A stretch of 64,000 bases of DNA from Ipomoea triloba (Eukaryota > Streptophyta > Magnoliopsida > Solanales > Convolvulaceae), in the NCBI RefSeq assembly GCF_003576645.1, contig NC_044923.1:10392797-10456796 (forward strand), written 5' to 3'. The position numbers and the translations under genes were made by a program. The notes beneath the pieces were generated by a model. That model made no database searches, was not told the origin of the DNA, and saw nothing but the letters and a program-made list of their open reading frames with translations. Each line of letters begins with the position of its first letter. The stretch's first letter is position 1. Below, piece by piece: positions 30,741 to 42,725 of this stretch.

Positions 30741-31591
30741 AATGCATGTACATCAAGTCACGCCTCGGCTTGATATTCGTCGAGTAGTTGGTCAAGAACC
30801 GTTCAGCTAGCTCCTCAAAGCTGCCAGTTGGACATGGAGGGAGGGACAAGAACCATTTCTAAGTTAGCCCTTTCAGCGTTGAGAGGAAGGCTTGGCAAAG
30901 GAGCGGCTCCTTGACTCCTAGGACTTGCATCTTCGCCTGGTAGCTCACCAGGTGTTCTTTGGGATCCCCCAACCTGTCGTAAGTCGTAGTGTTCTAGGAA
31001 TTTAAACTCAGCCGATGCCTTATAAACTAGTATTTCAGGTGTAAAGGATAAAGATGTTAGCAGGGTATGGGCAGCCTTTGCATCCAACCGCTCCCTCAAG
31101 TCCTTAACCTCTTGGGCTAATCCTGCCACTTCCTCCTAGTCATAAATCAATTTCTCTGGAGTCTTGGCACTGCTTTCTGCCATAGATCCCTCCTCCCTCT
31201 AAAGAGCGGCCTCCCTTCTTTTTTCATGCCTATTTCTAGGCTCTTGAACGGTCCTCGATTCTTCACCAACCCTGTCCTCCCACTGAACAGGCGCTCGGTG
31301 AGCCCCTCTCCCGCTAAGCATATCCAAGGTCGAACGATGAGAGGCCCCCTTCCCCATTCTCGAACGTCGAGAACTCGCTTTGAGCTCTTCCCCGCCTGTG
31401 ACCTTCTTGTTCAGAAGTCCTGACATTCGTTGTTCTTTCAGGCGCTAGTGGCGGAAGCAGGGCCAAGGACCCCTCCTGCCCTCTTGAGTAAGCCTCCACC
31501 ACTTGGGAAAGCACCTTGACCAAAGTGGGAACCGCCAGCGGTGGCGACGAGGCTAGCTCGTTCTATACTCCTCTTAATTTTGCCGACTCAA
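30741..31591 (-). pseudogene. Decayed gypsy gag (Retrotrans_gag) fragment
   Basis: Minus-strand remnants in at least two frames. FLEHYDLRQ...(frame change)... then DPKEHLVSYQAKMQVLGVKE, PLLCQAFLSTLKG, an in-frame stop, KWFLSLPPCPTGSFEELAER and the trailing FLTNYSTNIKPRRD are all standard blocks of plant gypsy gag proteins. Upstream (31100-31560) is a charged N-terminal gag portion (KDLRERLDAK, DSGQ-like repeats). It is interrupted at 31591 by the young element whose target duplication is CTCAA. The frame changes and stop show it is long dead. Confidence 0.75.
31587..31591 (+). repeat. Target site duplication (left) of young element C
   Basis: CTCAA directly before the LTR start. The same five bases directly follow the LTR that ends at 44195 (44196-44200). 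This pairs LTR copies 1 and 3 as the two ends of one insertion. Confidence 0.85.
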
Positions 31592-33061
31592 TGATAAGCA
31601 CTATTTTTATATTCATTTTAAATTAATTCTTATAATAATTAGTTTTATTTATTTAACATTATATTTATTTTAAGTTTAATTTTATATTTTATATTAATAT
31701 ATTAGTTATTTGAATAATTAATTTTAGTAGTTGTTTTGGGCCATTAAAAATTTTGCGTATTAATATTAGTATTAATAAAGTTGGGCTAGGTGAATTAAAG
31801 TTGACTCTTTGCTTCTCTAATTCATTTTGAACCAACCAAACCTTATTTATTTACTTTATTACTAAGCCCAATCCAAACCCCTTTATTTTCATTGTAATTA
31901 TGTACGACAGCAGCATAGGGAAATTAGAGCAGATTGCGGTGACGACTTCTACGACAATTCCGATAATTAATCCTTCAATGCTACGTGCGATTCGGACGGC
32001 CACAGACTGCTGCAGTTGCTTCTTACATGTTCCGATTTATGCTCTCCTTCTAGCAATTAGCACAAATGTCGGATCCTTGATTGTATAAATAGATTAGCAG
32101 CCTGCTTTGTAATGGGCATCCCATTTGAATTCAATTAGATTTCCTTTTGTTGCCTCTCACGTACATATATATACATATATTTTCATTAAATTCTCTTTTT
32201 AGAGAATTAATATATTTATATATATTTTTATTTAGTAACCAATTCCTACGATGTACTGCTAAGTTCTTATTTTTCCAATTCGAGGATTATGGAAGTTTGA
32301 TTCTACAAGACCAGTAAGCTTTATTTAGCCTAATTTATTCTTTGCGCTTTATTATCTATATATCTTCTGTTATATTCATATATATGAATTAATGCTTGGT
32401 TAATTGTTGCAAAAGGATCCATTGTTCAATTATCAAGTTATTAAATTGCTAGTCAGAACCTTGAATCCGTAATTGTTTAAGTGTTTTGATGTTAGTAGCA
32501 AATAGCACAATTTGATTATAACTGATTTTCGTTTTGTGTTATGGAGATATATAGTCTAGCTTAAATGAACCGAGCTTATGAGTTTGTTGGCTAGGATTGG
32601 TAGTCTTTCTAATTCGATAATGCTGGTAGTAAATTAAATCCTAAGAGCTTGTTTAGGGTTGTTTATTAGCTAGGGAAGTAATTAAAGAGCTTATTTTAAT
32701 TACCGACGAAGTAAGGAAAGACAGGTTGTTAGAGCTTGTTAATAACCATAACCAATCTAGTAAAGAGTAAAGGTAGTTTGGCTTGCATATCAATAACTGT
32801 CTTGTTAGAATTAAACTGATATTATGCCTTGGGTTGGATACCATTTGCCACTGACATTTATTCGATAATTATTTGCTATTTGATATTATTTTCCTTTTCC
32901 CATTTTATTGTTGCTATTTAAGTTTCGATTCTCATTTCATTATTTATTAAATCTATTGCTAAAGATAAGTCTGACCAATCTCTGTGGGTACGACCTTACT
33001 CATCGCTATTACAATTCATAAGAGTAAGTATTTTATTATTTGTTGGTTTCGACACCCATCA
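31592..33061 (+). mobile_element. 5' LTR of young Athila/Tat-like element C (copy 1)
   Basis: 1,470 bp starting TGATAAGCAC and ending CACCCATCA. TATA box TATAAATA at 32084-32091. The same LTR appears at 34001-35470 and 42726-44195, and I noticed no difference between copies 1 and 3. The 62- and 63-codon frames inside are chance. The sequence after it is lost in the N gap, so the primer site cannot be seen. Confidence 0.9.
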
Positions 33062-34000
33062 NNNNNNNNNNNNNNNNNNNNNNNNNNNNNNNNNNNNNNN
33101 NNNNNNNNNNNNNNNNNNNNNNNNNNNNNNNNNNNNNNNNNNNNNNNNNNNNNNNNNNNNNNNNNNNNNNNNNNNNNNNNNNNNNNNNNNNNNNNNNNNN
33201 NNNNNNNNNNNNNNNNNNNNNNNNNNNNNNNNNNNNNNNNNNNNNNNNNNNNNNNNNNNNNNNNNNNNNNNNNNNNNNNNNNNNNNNNNNNNNNNNNNNN
33301 NNNNNNNNNNNNNNNNNNNNNNNNNNNNNNNNNNNNNNNNNNNNNNNNNNNNNNNNNNNNNNNNNNNNNNNNNNNNNNNNNNNNNNNNNNNNNNNNNNNN
33401 NNNNNNNNNNNNNNNNNNNNNNNNNNNNNNNNNNNNNNNNNNNNNNNNNNNNNNNNNNNNNNNNNNNNNNNNNNNNNNNNNNNNNNNNNNNNNNNNNNNN
33501 NNNNNNNNNNNNNNNNNNNNNNNNNNNNNNNNNNNNNNNNNNNNNNNNNNNNNNNNNNNNNNNNNNNNNNNNNNNNNNNNNNNNNNNNNNNNNNNNNNNN
33601 NNNNNNNNNNNNNNNNNNNNNNNNNNNNNNNNNNNNNNNNNNNNNNNNNNNNNNNNNNNNNNNNNNNNNNNNNNNNNNNNNNNNNNNNNNNNNNNNNNNN
33701 NNNNNNNNNNNNNNNNNNNNNNNNNNNNNNNNNNNNNNNNNNNNNNNNNNNNNNNNNNNNNNNNNNNNNNNNNNNNNNNNNNNNNNNNNNNNNNNNNNNN
33801 NNNNNNNNNNNNNNNNNNNNNNNNNNNNNNNNNNNNNNNNNNNNNNNNNNNNNNNNNNNNNNNNNNNNNNNNNNNNNNNNNNNNNNNNNNNNNNNNNNNN
33901 NNNNNNNNNNNNNNNNNNNNNNNNNNNNNNNNNNNNNNNNNNNNNNNNNNNNNNNNNNNNNNNNNNNNNNNNNNNNNNNNNNNNNNNNNNNNNNNNNNNN
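33062..34000. other. Assembly gap (939 N)
   Basis: Unknown sequence between LTR copy 1 and LTR copy 2. It should hold the primer binding site and leader of element C if copy 1 is the true 5' LTR. Confidence 0.99.
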
Positions 34001-35742
34001 TGATAAGCACTATTTTTATATTCATTTTAAATTAATTCTTATAATAATTAGTTTTATTTATTTAACATTATATTTATTTTAAGTTTAATTTTATATTTTA
34101 TATTAATATATTAGTTATTTGAATAATTAATTTTAGTAGTTGTTTTGGGCCATTAAAAATTTTGCGTATTAATATTAGTATTAATAAAGTTGGGCTAGGT
34201 GAATTAAAGTTGACTCTTTGCTTCTCTAATTCATTTTGAACCAACCAAACCTTATTTATTTACTTTATTACTAAGCCCAATCCAAACCCCTTTATTTTCA
34301 TTGTAATTATGTACGACAGCAGCATAGGGAAATTAGAGCAGATTGCGGTGACGACTTCTACGACAATTCCGATAATTAATCCTTCAATGCTACGTGCGAT
34401 TCGGACGGCCACAGACTGCTGCAGTTGCTTCTTACATGTTCCGATTTATGCTCTCCTTCTAGCAATTAGCACAAATGTCGGATCCTTGATTGTATAAATA
34501 GATTAGCAGCCTGCTTTGTAATGGGCATCCCATTTGAATTCAATTAGATTTCCTTTTGTTGCCTCTCACGTACATATATATACATATATTTTCATTAAAT
34601 TCTCTTTTTAGAGAATTAATATATTTATATATATTTTTATTTAGTAACCAATTCCTACGATGTACTGCTGAGTTCTTATTTTTCCAATTCGAGGATTATG
34701 GAAGTTTGATTCTACAAGACCAGTAAGCTTTATTTAGCCTAATTTATTCTTTGCGCTTTATTATCTATATATCTTCTGTTATATTCATATATATGAATTA
34801 ATGCTTGGTTAATTGTTGCAAAAGGATCCATTGTTCAATTATCAAGTTATTAAATTGCTAGTCAGAACCTTGAATCCGTAATTGTTTAAGTGTTTTGATG
34901 TTAGTAGCAAATAGCACAATTTGATTATAACTGATTTTCGTTTTGTGTTATGGAGATATATAGTCTAGCTTAAATGAACCGAGCTTATGAGTTTGTTGGC
35001 TAGGATTGGTAGTCTTTCTAATTCGATAATGCTGGTAGTAAATTAAATCCTAAGAGCTTGTTTAGGGTTGTTTATTAGCTAGGGAAGTAATTAAAGAGCT
35101 TATTTTAATTACCGACGAAGTAAGGAAAGACAGGTTGTTAGAGCTTGTTAATAACCATAACCAATCTAGTAAAGAGTAAAGGTAGTTTGGCTTGCATATC
35201 AATAACTGTCTTGTTAGAATTAAACTGATATTATGCCTTGGGTTGGATACCATTTGCCACTGACATTTATTCGATAATTATTTGCTATTTGATATTATTT
35301 TCCTTTTCCCATTTTATTGTTGCTATTTAAGTTTCGATTCTCATTTCATTATTTATTAAATCTATTGCTAAAGATAAGTCTGACCAATCTCTGTGGGTAC
35401 GACCTTACTCATCGCTATTACAATTCATAAGAGTAAGTATTTTATTATTTGTTGGTTTCGACACCCATCACTCAACCTACTATGCAGATCATATCTGTTA
35501 CTTGGAGGGTTATTTCCTCCGGTAACACAACTTTGAGATCTTCTTCCGGCCATCACAACACTCTTTTTCACTGAAACTCTCCTCTCTTTCTGAAACTCTA
35601 GTATGTAGGGCACGTGACTTTCTATTAGTTCCCCACGGACAAAGCTGGTGTTGGTTTCTAGACTTTTACGGCAGTCTATCGGTTGGCCAATACAATTGGA
35701 AAATGCTAAAGGTCGCGGGAAAAGTAAATAGTTTGCTTTCAA
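34001..35742 (+). repeat. Extra LTR plus 272 bp of downstream flank (copy 2)
   Basis: 34001-35470 is the LTR and 35471-35742 equals the host flank 44196-44467, including the target duplication. No primer site follows the LTR. One base differs from the other copies ('tactgctgag' versus 'tactgctaag'). It is therefore best read as a second assembly of the element's 3' end, joined to the gag region through a 22-bp repeat ('tttctattagttccccacgg', at 35613 and again at 35747). Confidence 0.8.
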
Positions 35743-35777
35743 ATGCTTTCTATTAGTTCCCCACGGACCTTAATAGT

Positions 35778-38126
35778 TTGCTTTCTTCTCGTACGGGTCA
35801 ATTGCAATACGATCCTGAGATTGAGAAGACTGCTAAGAAGTTAAGAAAGGAGACTAGATTACGTAAAAGTAGAGTACTTTCATCAACATCTGTTCAATCA
35901 ACTACCACAACTGAATCAATTGCATCTTGTTGCGATTCTGAAAAAGAGCAAACAATGGCCGAAAATCAAGTAGTGGCTGAAGAATAAAGAACTTTAAGGG
36001 AGCTTTCTGCACCAAATCTAAATCAACAACCCCTTTGTATTCAACATCCTGCCTTAGAGGTTGGTTTTGAATTAAGGTCGGGTTTGATTCAACTACTCCC
36101 AACATTTCGTGGTCTTGAAAATGAAGATCCGCATAAGCACCTAAAGGAGTTCCACGTGGTGTGTTCGAGCTTCAAACCGCAAAGAGTGACGGAAGATCAA
36201 ATCAAACTACGTGCTTTCCCATTCTCATTAGCCGATAGAGCAAAGGATTGGTTATTTTACCTTCCTTCGGGCTCAATAAACACTTGGGATGAAATGGTAA
36301 GATTATTTCTTGAAAAGTTTTTCCCAGCGTCACGAGCTGCTAGCATTAGAAGGGAAATATGTGGCATCAAGCAAAGAGATACAGAGACTCTCCACGAGTA
36401 CTGGGAACGTTTCAAGCAATTATGTGCAAGTTGCCCTCAACATGGAGTTTCTGAACAGCTCCTCATTCAATACTTTTATGAGGGATTGCTTCCCATGGAA
36501 AGAAAGATGATGGATGCAGCTAGTGGAGGCGCTATAGTGAACAAAACTCCTCGTGAAGCTAGAGATTTGATATCCATAATGGCTGCCAATTCACAACAAT
36601 TTGGATGTAGACAGGACACCCCTTCTAGAAGGGTGAATGAGGTAAATATTTCTTCTCTTGAGAATAAAGTATCTCACTTAACTACTCTTGTTCAACAGTT
36701 AGCTTTAGGAGGTACGCATCAGGTAAAAGCTTGTGGGATATGTGCTGCTACTGGACACCAAACTGACATGTGTCCGACACTTCAATATGATTCTTGTGAG
36801 CAAGCTAACGCAATTGGAGGGTTTCCAGGCCAACCACAACGAAATTATGATCCCTATTCAAATACGTACAATCCAGGATGGAGGGATCATCCAAATTTCA
36901 GCTACAAGCCACGTCCACAGTTTCCACAGTTTCAGCCTAGACAACCTATTCAACAACAATCTTCATCTTCACAACAACCATCTTCTAATTCAAGTATGTC
37001 ATTGGAGGATATTGTTAAGTCACTTGCCACTAACACACAGCAATTTCAACAGCAAACACAACAATTTCAGCAAGAAACAAGAACAAGTATTCAACACTTA
37101 GAAAGTCAGATGAGCCAGCTAGCATCTACAGTGAGTAGATTGGAATCTCAAGGTAAGTTACCCTCACAAACTATTGTAAACCCGAAGCAAAATGCAAGTG
37201 CAGTTACCTTGAGAAGTGGAAAAGAGTTGCCAGAACCTACTCAAGTGAGAAGCAAACACAACCGAGATGAAGAAAATGAAAAAGAATTCCATCCACCCCA
37301 AAATGATCAAAAACTTGTCAAAGAAAGTCCAGAGACTTTGGTAATTCCTCCTCCTTTTCCTAGTAGATTGGCAAAATCAAAAAAGGTGGAAGAACAAAAG
37401 GAAATACTTGAGACATTTCGAAAGGTTGAGGTAAATATTCCTTTACTAGATGCTATTAAACAAATTCCTCGATATGCTAAGTTTCTCAAGGAGTTGTGCA
37501 CCAATAAAAGAAAGTTGAAAGGCAATGAAATGGTAAGCATGGGAGAAAATATTTCTGCCGTTTTACAAAAAAAGTTGCCTCCTAAATGCAAAGATCCAGG
37601 TATGTTCACTATCCCTTGCAAAATTGGAAATGTTAACGTTGAAAAAGCAATGTTAGATCTAGGAGCTTCAATTAATGTGATGCCTTTATCTATTTACTCA
37701 TCTTTAAATGTTGGTTCCTTAAAAGAAACTGGTGTAATTGTTCAACTTGCTGATAGATCTAATGTTTATCCTGTCGGGGTTCTAGAAGATGTTTTAGTAC
37801 AAGTTGATGGATTGATTTTTCCAGCTGATTTTTATGTGTTAGACATGGAAGAAGACGATTCTCCAAATTCTTCATTGATCTTATTAGGAAGGCCATTTTT
37901 GAAAACATCTAAAACTAAAATTGATGTGCATGATGGTACGCTCACAATGGAATTTGATGGTGCACTCATAAAGTTTAACATTTATAATGCCATGAAATAT
38001 CCTGATGATTTGTCATCTGTTTCTCTCATAGATGTTGTTGACCCTCTCGTGCAGAAAATTTCTTATTTGACTAATAATGATGCCTTAGAGGTGGCACTAA
38101 ACATGAATTTTACCCAGATGGATTAA
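35778..38126 (+). pseudogene. Gag-protease region of element C
   Basis: The frame opens near 35778 (YDPEIEKTAKKLRKETR...), is broken by TAA at 35985-35987, and continues in the same frame to 38126. Gag core at about 36085-36600 (LLPTFRGLENEDPHKHLKEF, LRAFPFSLADRAKDWLFYLP). Zinc knuckle CGICAATGHQTDMC (about 36730-36772, CX2CX4HX4C). Gln-rich linker with coiled-coil (36900-37130). Protease at about 37600-37950 with DLGASINVMP, where the catalytic Asp is present, and LILLGRPFLKTSKTKIDVHD. The frame ends at TAA 38124-38126, after which the reading frame shifts (see the inverted repeat). The upstream leader is missing in the gap. Distinct sequence from the element at 13-21 kb, so a different family. 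Confidence 0.85.
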
Positions 38127-38155
38127 AGAAAATCATGAATCAGTTTTCTTTGAAT

Positions 38156-38273
38156 TTTGAGTTGCAGGATATTGTTCATGAGTTGGAATCACTAAAGCCA
38201 ATTCAATATAATGAACATTATATTGAATTGGCTTTAGTGATTCCAACTCATGAACAATATCCTGCAACTCAAA
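38156..38273. repeat. Perfect 57-bp inverted repeat with 4-base loop
   Basis: Left arm 38156-38212 and right arm 38217-38273 are exact reverse complements around GAAC. The core, caattcaatataat-gaac-attatattgaattg, is a smaller natural palindrome. The outer part looks like a copied-back segment, since attatattgaattg recurs at 38276, giving an insertion of 59 bp. 59 is not a multiple of three and shifts the frame between gag-protease and RT. Confidence 0.95.
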
Positions 38274-38286
38274 TCATTATATTGAA

Positions 38287-41238
38287 TTGCCTACATCTAG
38301 CACAAAACTCCTGCCTTCTGTTATACAGGCCCCAAAGATAGAACTGAAACCATTGCCAGATCATCTAAAGTATGCATTCTTAGGGGATGGAGAGACTCTT
38401 CCCGTGCTAATTTCCAACAAATTGTCTACATTGGAAGAGGAAAAGTTGGTCCGAGTGCTTAGAGAATATAAGGAAGCTATAGGTTGGACTATAGCTGACA
38501 TTAAGGGATTGAGCCCTTCCACTTGTATGCACCGGATATTGTTGGAAGATGATTGTAAACCTTCTAAACAACCCCAGCGCCGATTGAACCCACCCATGAT
38601 GGAAGTGGTTAAGAAAGAGATCCTGAAACTCCTTGATGCAGGTATAATCTATCCAATTTCGGATAGCAAATGGGTAAGTCCTGTGCACGTTGTCCCAAAG
38701 AAAACAGGTATAACAGTGATAGAAAATGATGATGGAGAGTTGGTACCCACTCGTATTCAAAATGGGTGGCGAATGTGTGTAGATTACAGGAAATTAAATG
38801 CATCGACTAGGAAAGATCATTTCCCACTCCCTTTTATTGATCAAATGCTTGAACGTTTAGCAGGTCGTTCGCATTATTGTTGCCTTGACGGTTTTTCAGG
38901 TTTTCATCAGATTCCAGTTGCACCTGAAGACCAAGAAAAGACTACTTTCACCTGCCCATTTGGCACCTTTGCATTTCGATGGATGCCCTTTGGTCTTTGC
39001 AATGCTCCTGCTACGTTTCAAAGGTGTATGGTTAGTATCTTTTCAGATTTTGTAGAGATTTTTATAGAGGTATTCATGGATGACTTTACAGTGTATGGCG
39101 ATTCCTTTGATGCATGTTTAGCTAACCTCACAAAAGTGCTCGAAAGATGCATTGAAAAAAACCTTATTTTAAATTTTGAAAAATGTCACTTCATGGTTGA
39201 TCAAGGCATTATTTTGGGTCACGTAGTATCTTCTAAAGGAATTGAAGTGGATAGAGCTAAGGTAGACGTTATTAAATCTTTGCCTTACCCTACTAGTGTA
39301 CGGGAGGTTCGTTCTTTTCTTGGTCATGCAGGTTTCTACAGGAGATTTATAAAGGATTTCTCAAAGATTAGCAATCCATTGTGCCGATTGTTGCAAAAAG
39401 ATGTGACATTTGAGTTCGATGAGGCATGCAAAAATGCATTTGATACACTGAAAGATATGTTGACATCCGCACCAATAATTCAGTCACCAAATTGGGATCT
39501 TCCATTCGAACTTATGTGTGATGCCAGCAATTATGCAGTTGGTGCTGTACTTGGGCAAAAAGTTGGAAGAGTTTCACACGTTATCTATTATGCTTCAAGA
39601 ACACTTGATATTGCACAAAGCAATTATACCACAACAGAAAAAGAACTTTTAGCTATTGTCTTCGCTTTAGAAAAATTCCGTTCGTATTTACTTGGTACTA
39701 AAGTGATTGTTTATTCTGACCATGCAGCGCTAAAGTACTTGCTTTCAAAGAAAGAAGCAAAGCCCAGACTTATTCGATGGATGCTCTTATTACAAGAGTT
39801 TAACTTGGAGATACGAGATAAAAAGGGTGCAGAAAATTTAGTTGCTGATCACCTTAGCAGGCTGATCACAAGTGAAAAACCTTCGCCATTACAAGATGAT
39901 TTTCCTGATGAACATCTTTTTTCTATCCAAAAGACAATTCCCTGGTATGCTGATATTGTGAATTTCTTAGTTACCAGAACATTACCCGCTGATTTATCTA
40001 AATCTCAAAAAGATAAAATAAAGAGTGATGCTAAATACTACGTTTGGGATGACCCTTATTTGTGGAAGCATTGTTCTGATCAAATAATCCGCAGGTGTGT
40101 ATCTCAAGAAGAAATTCCTTCCATTTTGAATTTTTGTCATTCATATGCATGTGGAGGACATTTTGGTCCAAAAAGAACAGCTCGTAAAGTGTTGGAATGT
40201 GGTTTATTTTGGCCATCTCTATTCCGTGATTGCTATATGTTTTGCAAAACATGTGAACAGTGTCAAAAAACTGGAAATTTGGGTTATAGGGATCAAATGC
40301 CACTTACCCCTATTCTTGTTTGTGAAATATTTGATGTTTGGGGTATTGATTTTATGGGACCTTTTCCTTCTTCTTACCATAATATCTACATTATTCTTGC
40401 TGTCGATTATGTGTCAAAGTGGGTCGAAGCCAAGGCTACCCGAACTGACTCTGCTAAAGTTGTTGTTGAGTTTGTTAAATCTAATATTTTTGCCAGGTTT
40501 GGGATGCCAAGAGCAATAATAAGTGACCGTGGAACTCATTTTTGCAATAGAATGGTGGAAGCATTGATGAAAAAGTATGATGTTACTCACCGTATTTCTA
40601 CAGGTTACCATCCACAATGCAATGGACAAGCCGAAATCTCAAACAAGGAAATCAAGTCCATACTTGAAAAGACTGTTAACCCAAACAGGAAAGATTGGAG
40701 TACACGACTTGATGATGCTTTATGGGCTTATCGAACAGCCTACAAAACTCCAATAGGTATGTCTCCTTATCGTTTAGTATTTGGTAAACCGTGCCACCTT
40801 CCAGTTGAGTTGGAACACAAGGCGTATTGGGCCGTTAAGCAATGTAACATGAGGATGGATGAAACTGGTTCGTTGAGGAAGTTGCAGCTGCAAGAGCTTG
40901 AAGAAATTCGTAATGATGCATACGAAAGCTCTAGAATTTACAAGGAAAAAACAAAAGCATTTCATGATCAAAAGATTTCCAGGAAAATATTTTCTATTGG
41001 TCAAAAAGTTTTACTTTATCATTCTAGATTGAAATTATTTCCTGGTAAATTACGCTCTAGATGGGTAGGACCTTTTGTTGTCACTAATGTTTTTCCTCAT
41101 GGTGCAGTTGAAATACACAGTTTAGAAACTGGAAAAACTTTTAAAGTGAATGGTCACCGTTTAAAGCCATTTTATGAAGGTTTTCAGGCATATAATGTCG
41201 AAGAGATTGGTTTGCAATGCCCCGTTTATGAAGATTGA
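38287..41238 (+). CDS. RT-RNase H-integrase of element C
   Basis: A 983-codon open frame; the first Met is not a natural start, because coding similarity begins upstream and is cut off by the inverted repeat. [51 protein letters not shown], and FMDD at about 39077. RNase [43 protein letters not shown]. Integrase: [27 protein letters not shown]...CKTCEQCQ zinc domain, core DDE residues in [21 protein letters not shown] and [10 protein letters not shown]-terminal [20 protein letters not shown] and [15 protein letters not shown]. It ends GLQCPVYED at TGA. All catalytic motifs seen are intact. No env-like ORF follows. Confidence 0.9.
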   Translation: MPTSSTKLLPSVIQAPKIELKPLPDHLKYAFLGDGETLPVLISNKLSTLEEEKLVRVLREYKEAIGWTIADIKGLSPSTCMHRILLEDDCKPSKQPQRRLNPPMMEVVKKEILKLLDAGIIYPISDSKWVSPVHVVPKKTGITVIENDDGELVPTRIQNGWRMCVDYRKLNASTRKDHFPLPFIDQMLERLAGRSHYCCLDGFSGFHQIPVAPEDQEKTTFTCPFGTFAFRWMPFGLCNAPATFQRCMVSIFSDFVEIFIEVFMDDFTVYGDSFDACLANLTKVLERCIEKNLILNFEKCHFMVDQGIILGHVVSSKGIEVDRAKVDVIKSLPYPTSVREVRSFLGHAGFYRRFIKDFSKISNPLCRLLQKDVTFEFDEACKNAFDTLKDMLTSAPIIQSPNWDLPFELMCDASNYAVGAVLGQKVGRVSHVIYYASRTLDIAQSNYTTTEKELLAIVFALEKFRSYLLGTKVIVYSDHAALKYLLSKKEAKPRLIRWMLLLQEFNLEIRDKKGAENLVADHLSRLITSEKPSPLQDDFPDEHLFSIQKTIPWYADIVNFLVTRTLPADLSKSQKDKIKSDAKYYVWDDPYLWKHCSDQIIRRCVSQEEIPSILNFCHSYACGGHFGPKRTARKVLECGLFWPSLFRDCYMFCKTCEQCQKTGNLGYRDQMPLTPILVCEIFDVWGIDFMGPFPSSYHNIYIILAVDYVSKWVEAKATRTDSAKVVVEFVKSNIFARFGMPRAIISDRGTHFCNRMVEALMKKYDVTHRISTGYHPQCNGQAEISNKEIKSILEKTVNPNRKDWSTRLDDALWAYRTAYKTPIGMSPYRLVFGKPCHLPVELEHKAYWAVKQCNMRMDETGSLRKLQLQELEEIRNDAYESSRIYKEKTKAFHDQKISRKIFSIGQKVLLYHSRLKLFPGKLRSRWVGPFVVTNVFPHGAVEIHSLETGKTFKVNGHRLKPFYEGFQAYNVEEIGLQCPVYED

Positions 41239-42725
41239 AAGGAGATGATGTCCAGCCAGTGACATGCCACTTATAATCAGGGGAGTTTGTTCCATTCTTT
41301 AAATAAATTTGTTTACTTGTCTTAATTTTTTTTTAATTTTATTCAACAATTGAGGACAATGTTGAGAATAAGTGTGGGGAGGGGATATGATTGTTTTCTT
41401 CTCTTCAAATTGAAAAAAAAATTCTACTAAAATATTTTTTTATTCAAAAAAAAATAATAGTATCTTTACTAAAATTCATAACATAATTGAATAATTGATC
41501 TTGCATATTATGAGTATTTAATTAGTGTTTTGTTTGATATGGTGGTGGCTAAACTAACCAAGCATGAACCTGTGAGATATTTGAGCCTTTGACTGACACT
41601 TCAGTCCAATTATTTTGTTCTTGTGTGATATCTTCCATGGATTTGTATCTCTAGAACTTGCCTTGATTCTCTTTAAAGCTAATTTGATTCATGCATGATC
41701 TTAATATGATTAAGGCCATCTTTGATTTTTAGCCTCACTAGCCAAATAGCCTGTTCATACCGTAATTATTTTCCTTTGTCAGCCACTTTGAGCCTGTTAA
41801 CCGTATTTTTGTTCTTATTGAACCACACATTATAAGCCTCATCCCTGAAATTAATTTCCTTAACCTTGCCTAGAGGACTAGGGGAGCTTTGATTGGGTAA
41901 ATGCATAAGATTAAGTGTGGGGAAAGAAGTTGGCAAAAGTGACTATATGAGTGAGAATAAGGAAATTGTGATTGGAGTTCTATGAGCTTTTTGGTTGGTA
42001 TTTTCAAAAAGAAAAAAGAGTTGATTAGTTGTTTCTACACTAAAGAGGGTGAAATGTATGATGGAAAGTGCATTTCTTCTCTAAAAAAAAAAAAAAAAAA
42101 AAATCAAAAGAAAAAAAAAAGAAAAAGAAAAACGAAAAGTAGTAGTACAAAAAAAAGAGAAAAAGAGAAAATGAAATTATCATCTTTGGTCGTTCTTAGT
42201 ATTCGTGTTGAATAAGATATGAATAGTTTATGGTCATATGGGGATGTGATAGTTTATTTGGTTGGAGTTGAAATATCAAAATAATAAGAGTGATTGGGTT
42301 CATTTGATCTTTATGTTTGAGTTAGTTCACTCAATCATGCTCCTCTAGTTCGAAGGCTTTTTGAACTACTTTTCCAAATAATTCCTACCCTTTGCCCTAA
42401 GCCCCATTACAACCTTGGAGAAAGTCCTTATGATTTGATCATGCATGTTATCTTGTAGTGGAGAATGAGAAGATATGCAAGCCTATGGTAGAGCATTTCT
42501 ATAGGAATTGATTTGAGTGAAATTTATACACCCTTCAAACACTTCTGAGTGACGAGTGATATACCCGTGAGGGCTTGGTTATTTAGTTTACTCCATTTTC
42601 AAATAAACTGCTAGCTAAGTATTTATAATGTGTTTTAGTCCAATGTTCATGAAGTGTTATGAGTTTTATATTTTCCTAAATAATGTCTTTGCTTGAGGAC
42701 AAGCAAATGATTAGTGTGGGGAATT
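41239..42725 (+). mobile_element. 3' non-coding region and polypurine tract of element C
   Basis: No ORF of note in 1.49 kb (the Lys-rich frame at 41982-42215 is an A-rich tract). Two purine-rich priming-like sites are present: 'tgaggacaatgttgagaata' then 'agtgtggggagggg' (41351-41384), and 'gcttgaggacaagcaaatga' then 'ttagtgtggggaatt' (42691-42725) abutting the LTR start. The latter is the functional polypurine tract position, and the former resembles an internal second tract. Several other Athila-type elements keep a third ORF here, which this one lacks. Confidence 0.8.

Noticed and set aside
31900..32088. 62-codon frame repeated in each LTR of element C
   Set aside because: It ends at the TATA box, has no homology I recognise and is repeated only because the LTR is.
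32984..34035. Open frames of about 330 codons across the N gap
   Set aside because: They consist of unknown bases.
41982..42215. Lys-rich protein
   Set aside because: It is an A-rich tract in the 3' non-coding region of element C.
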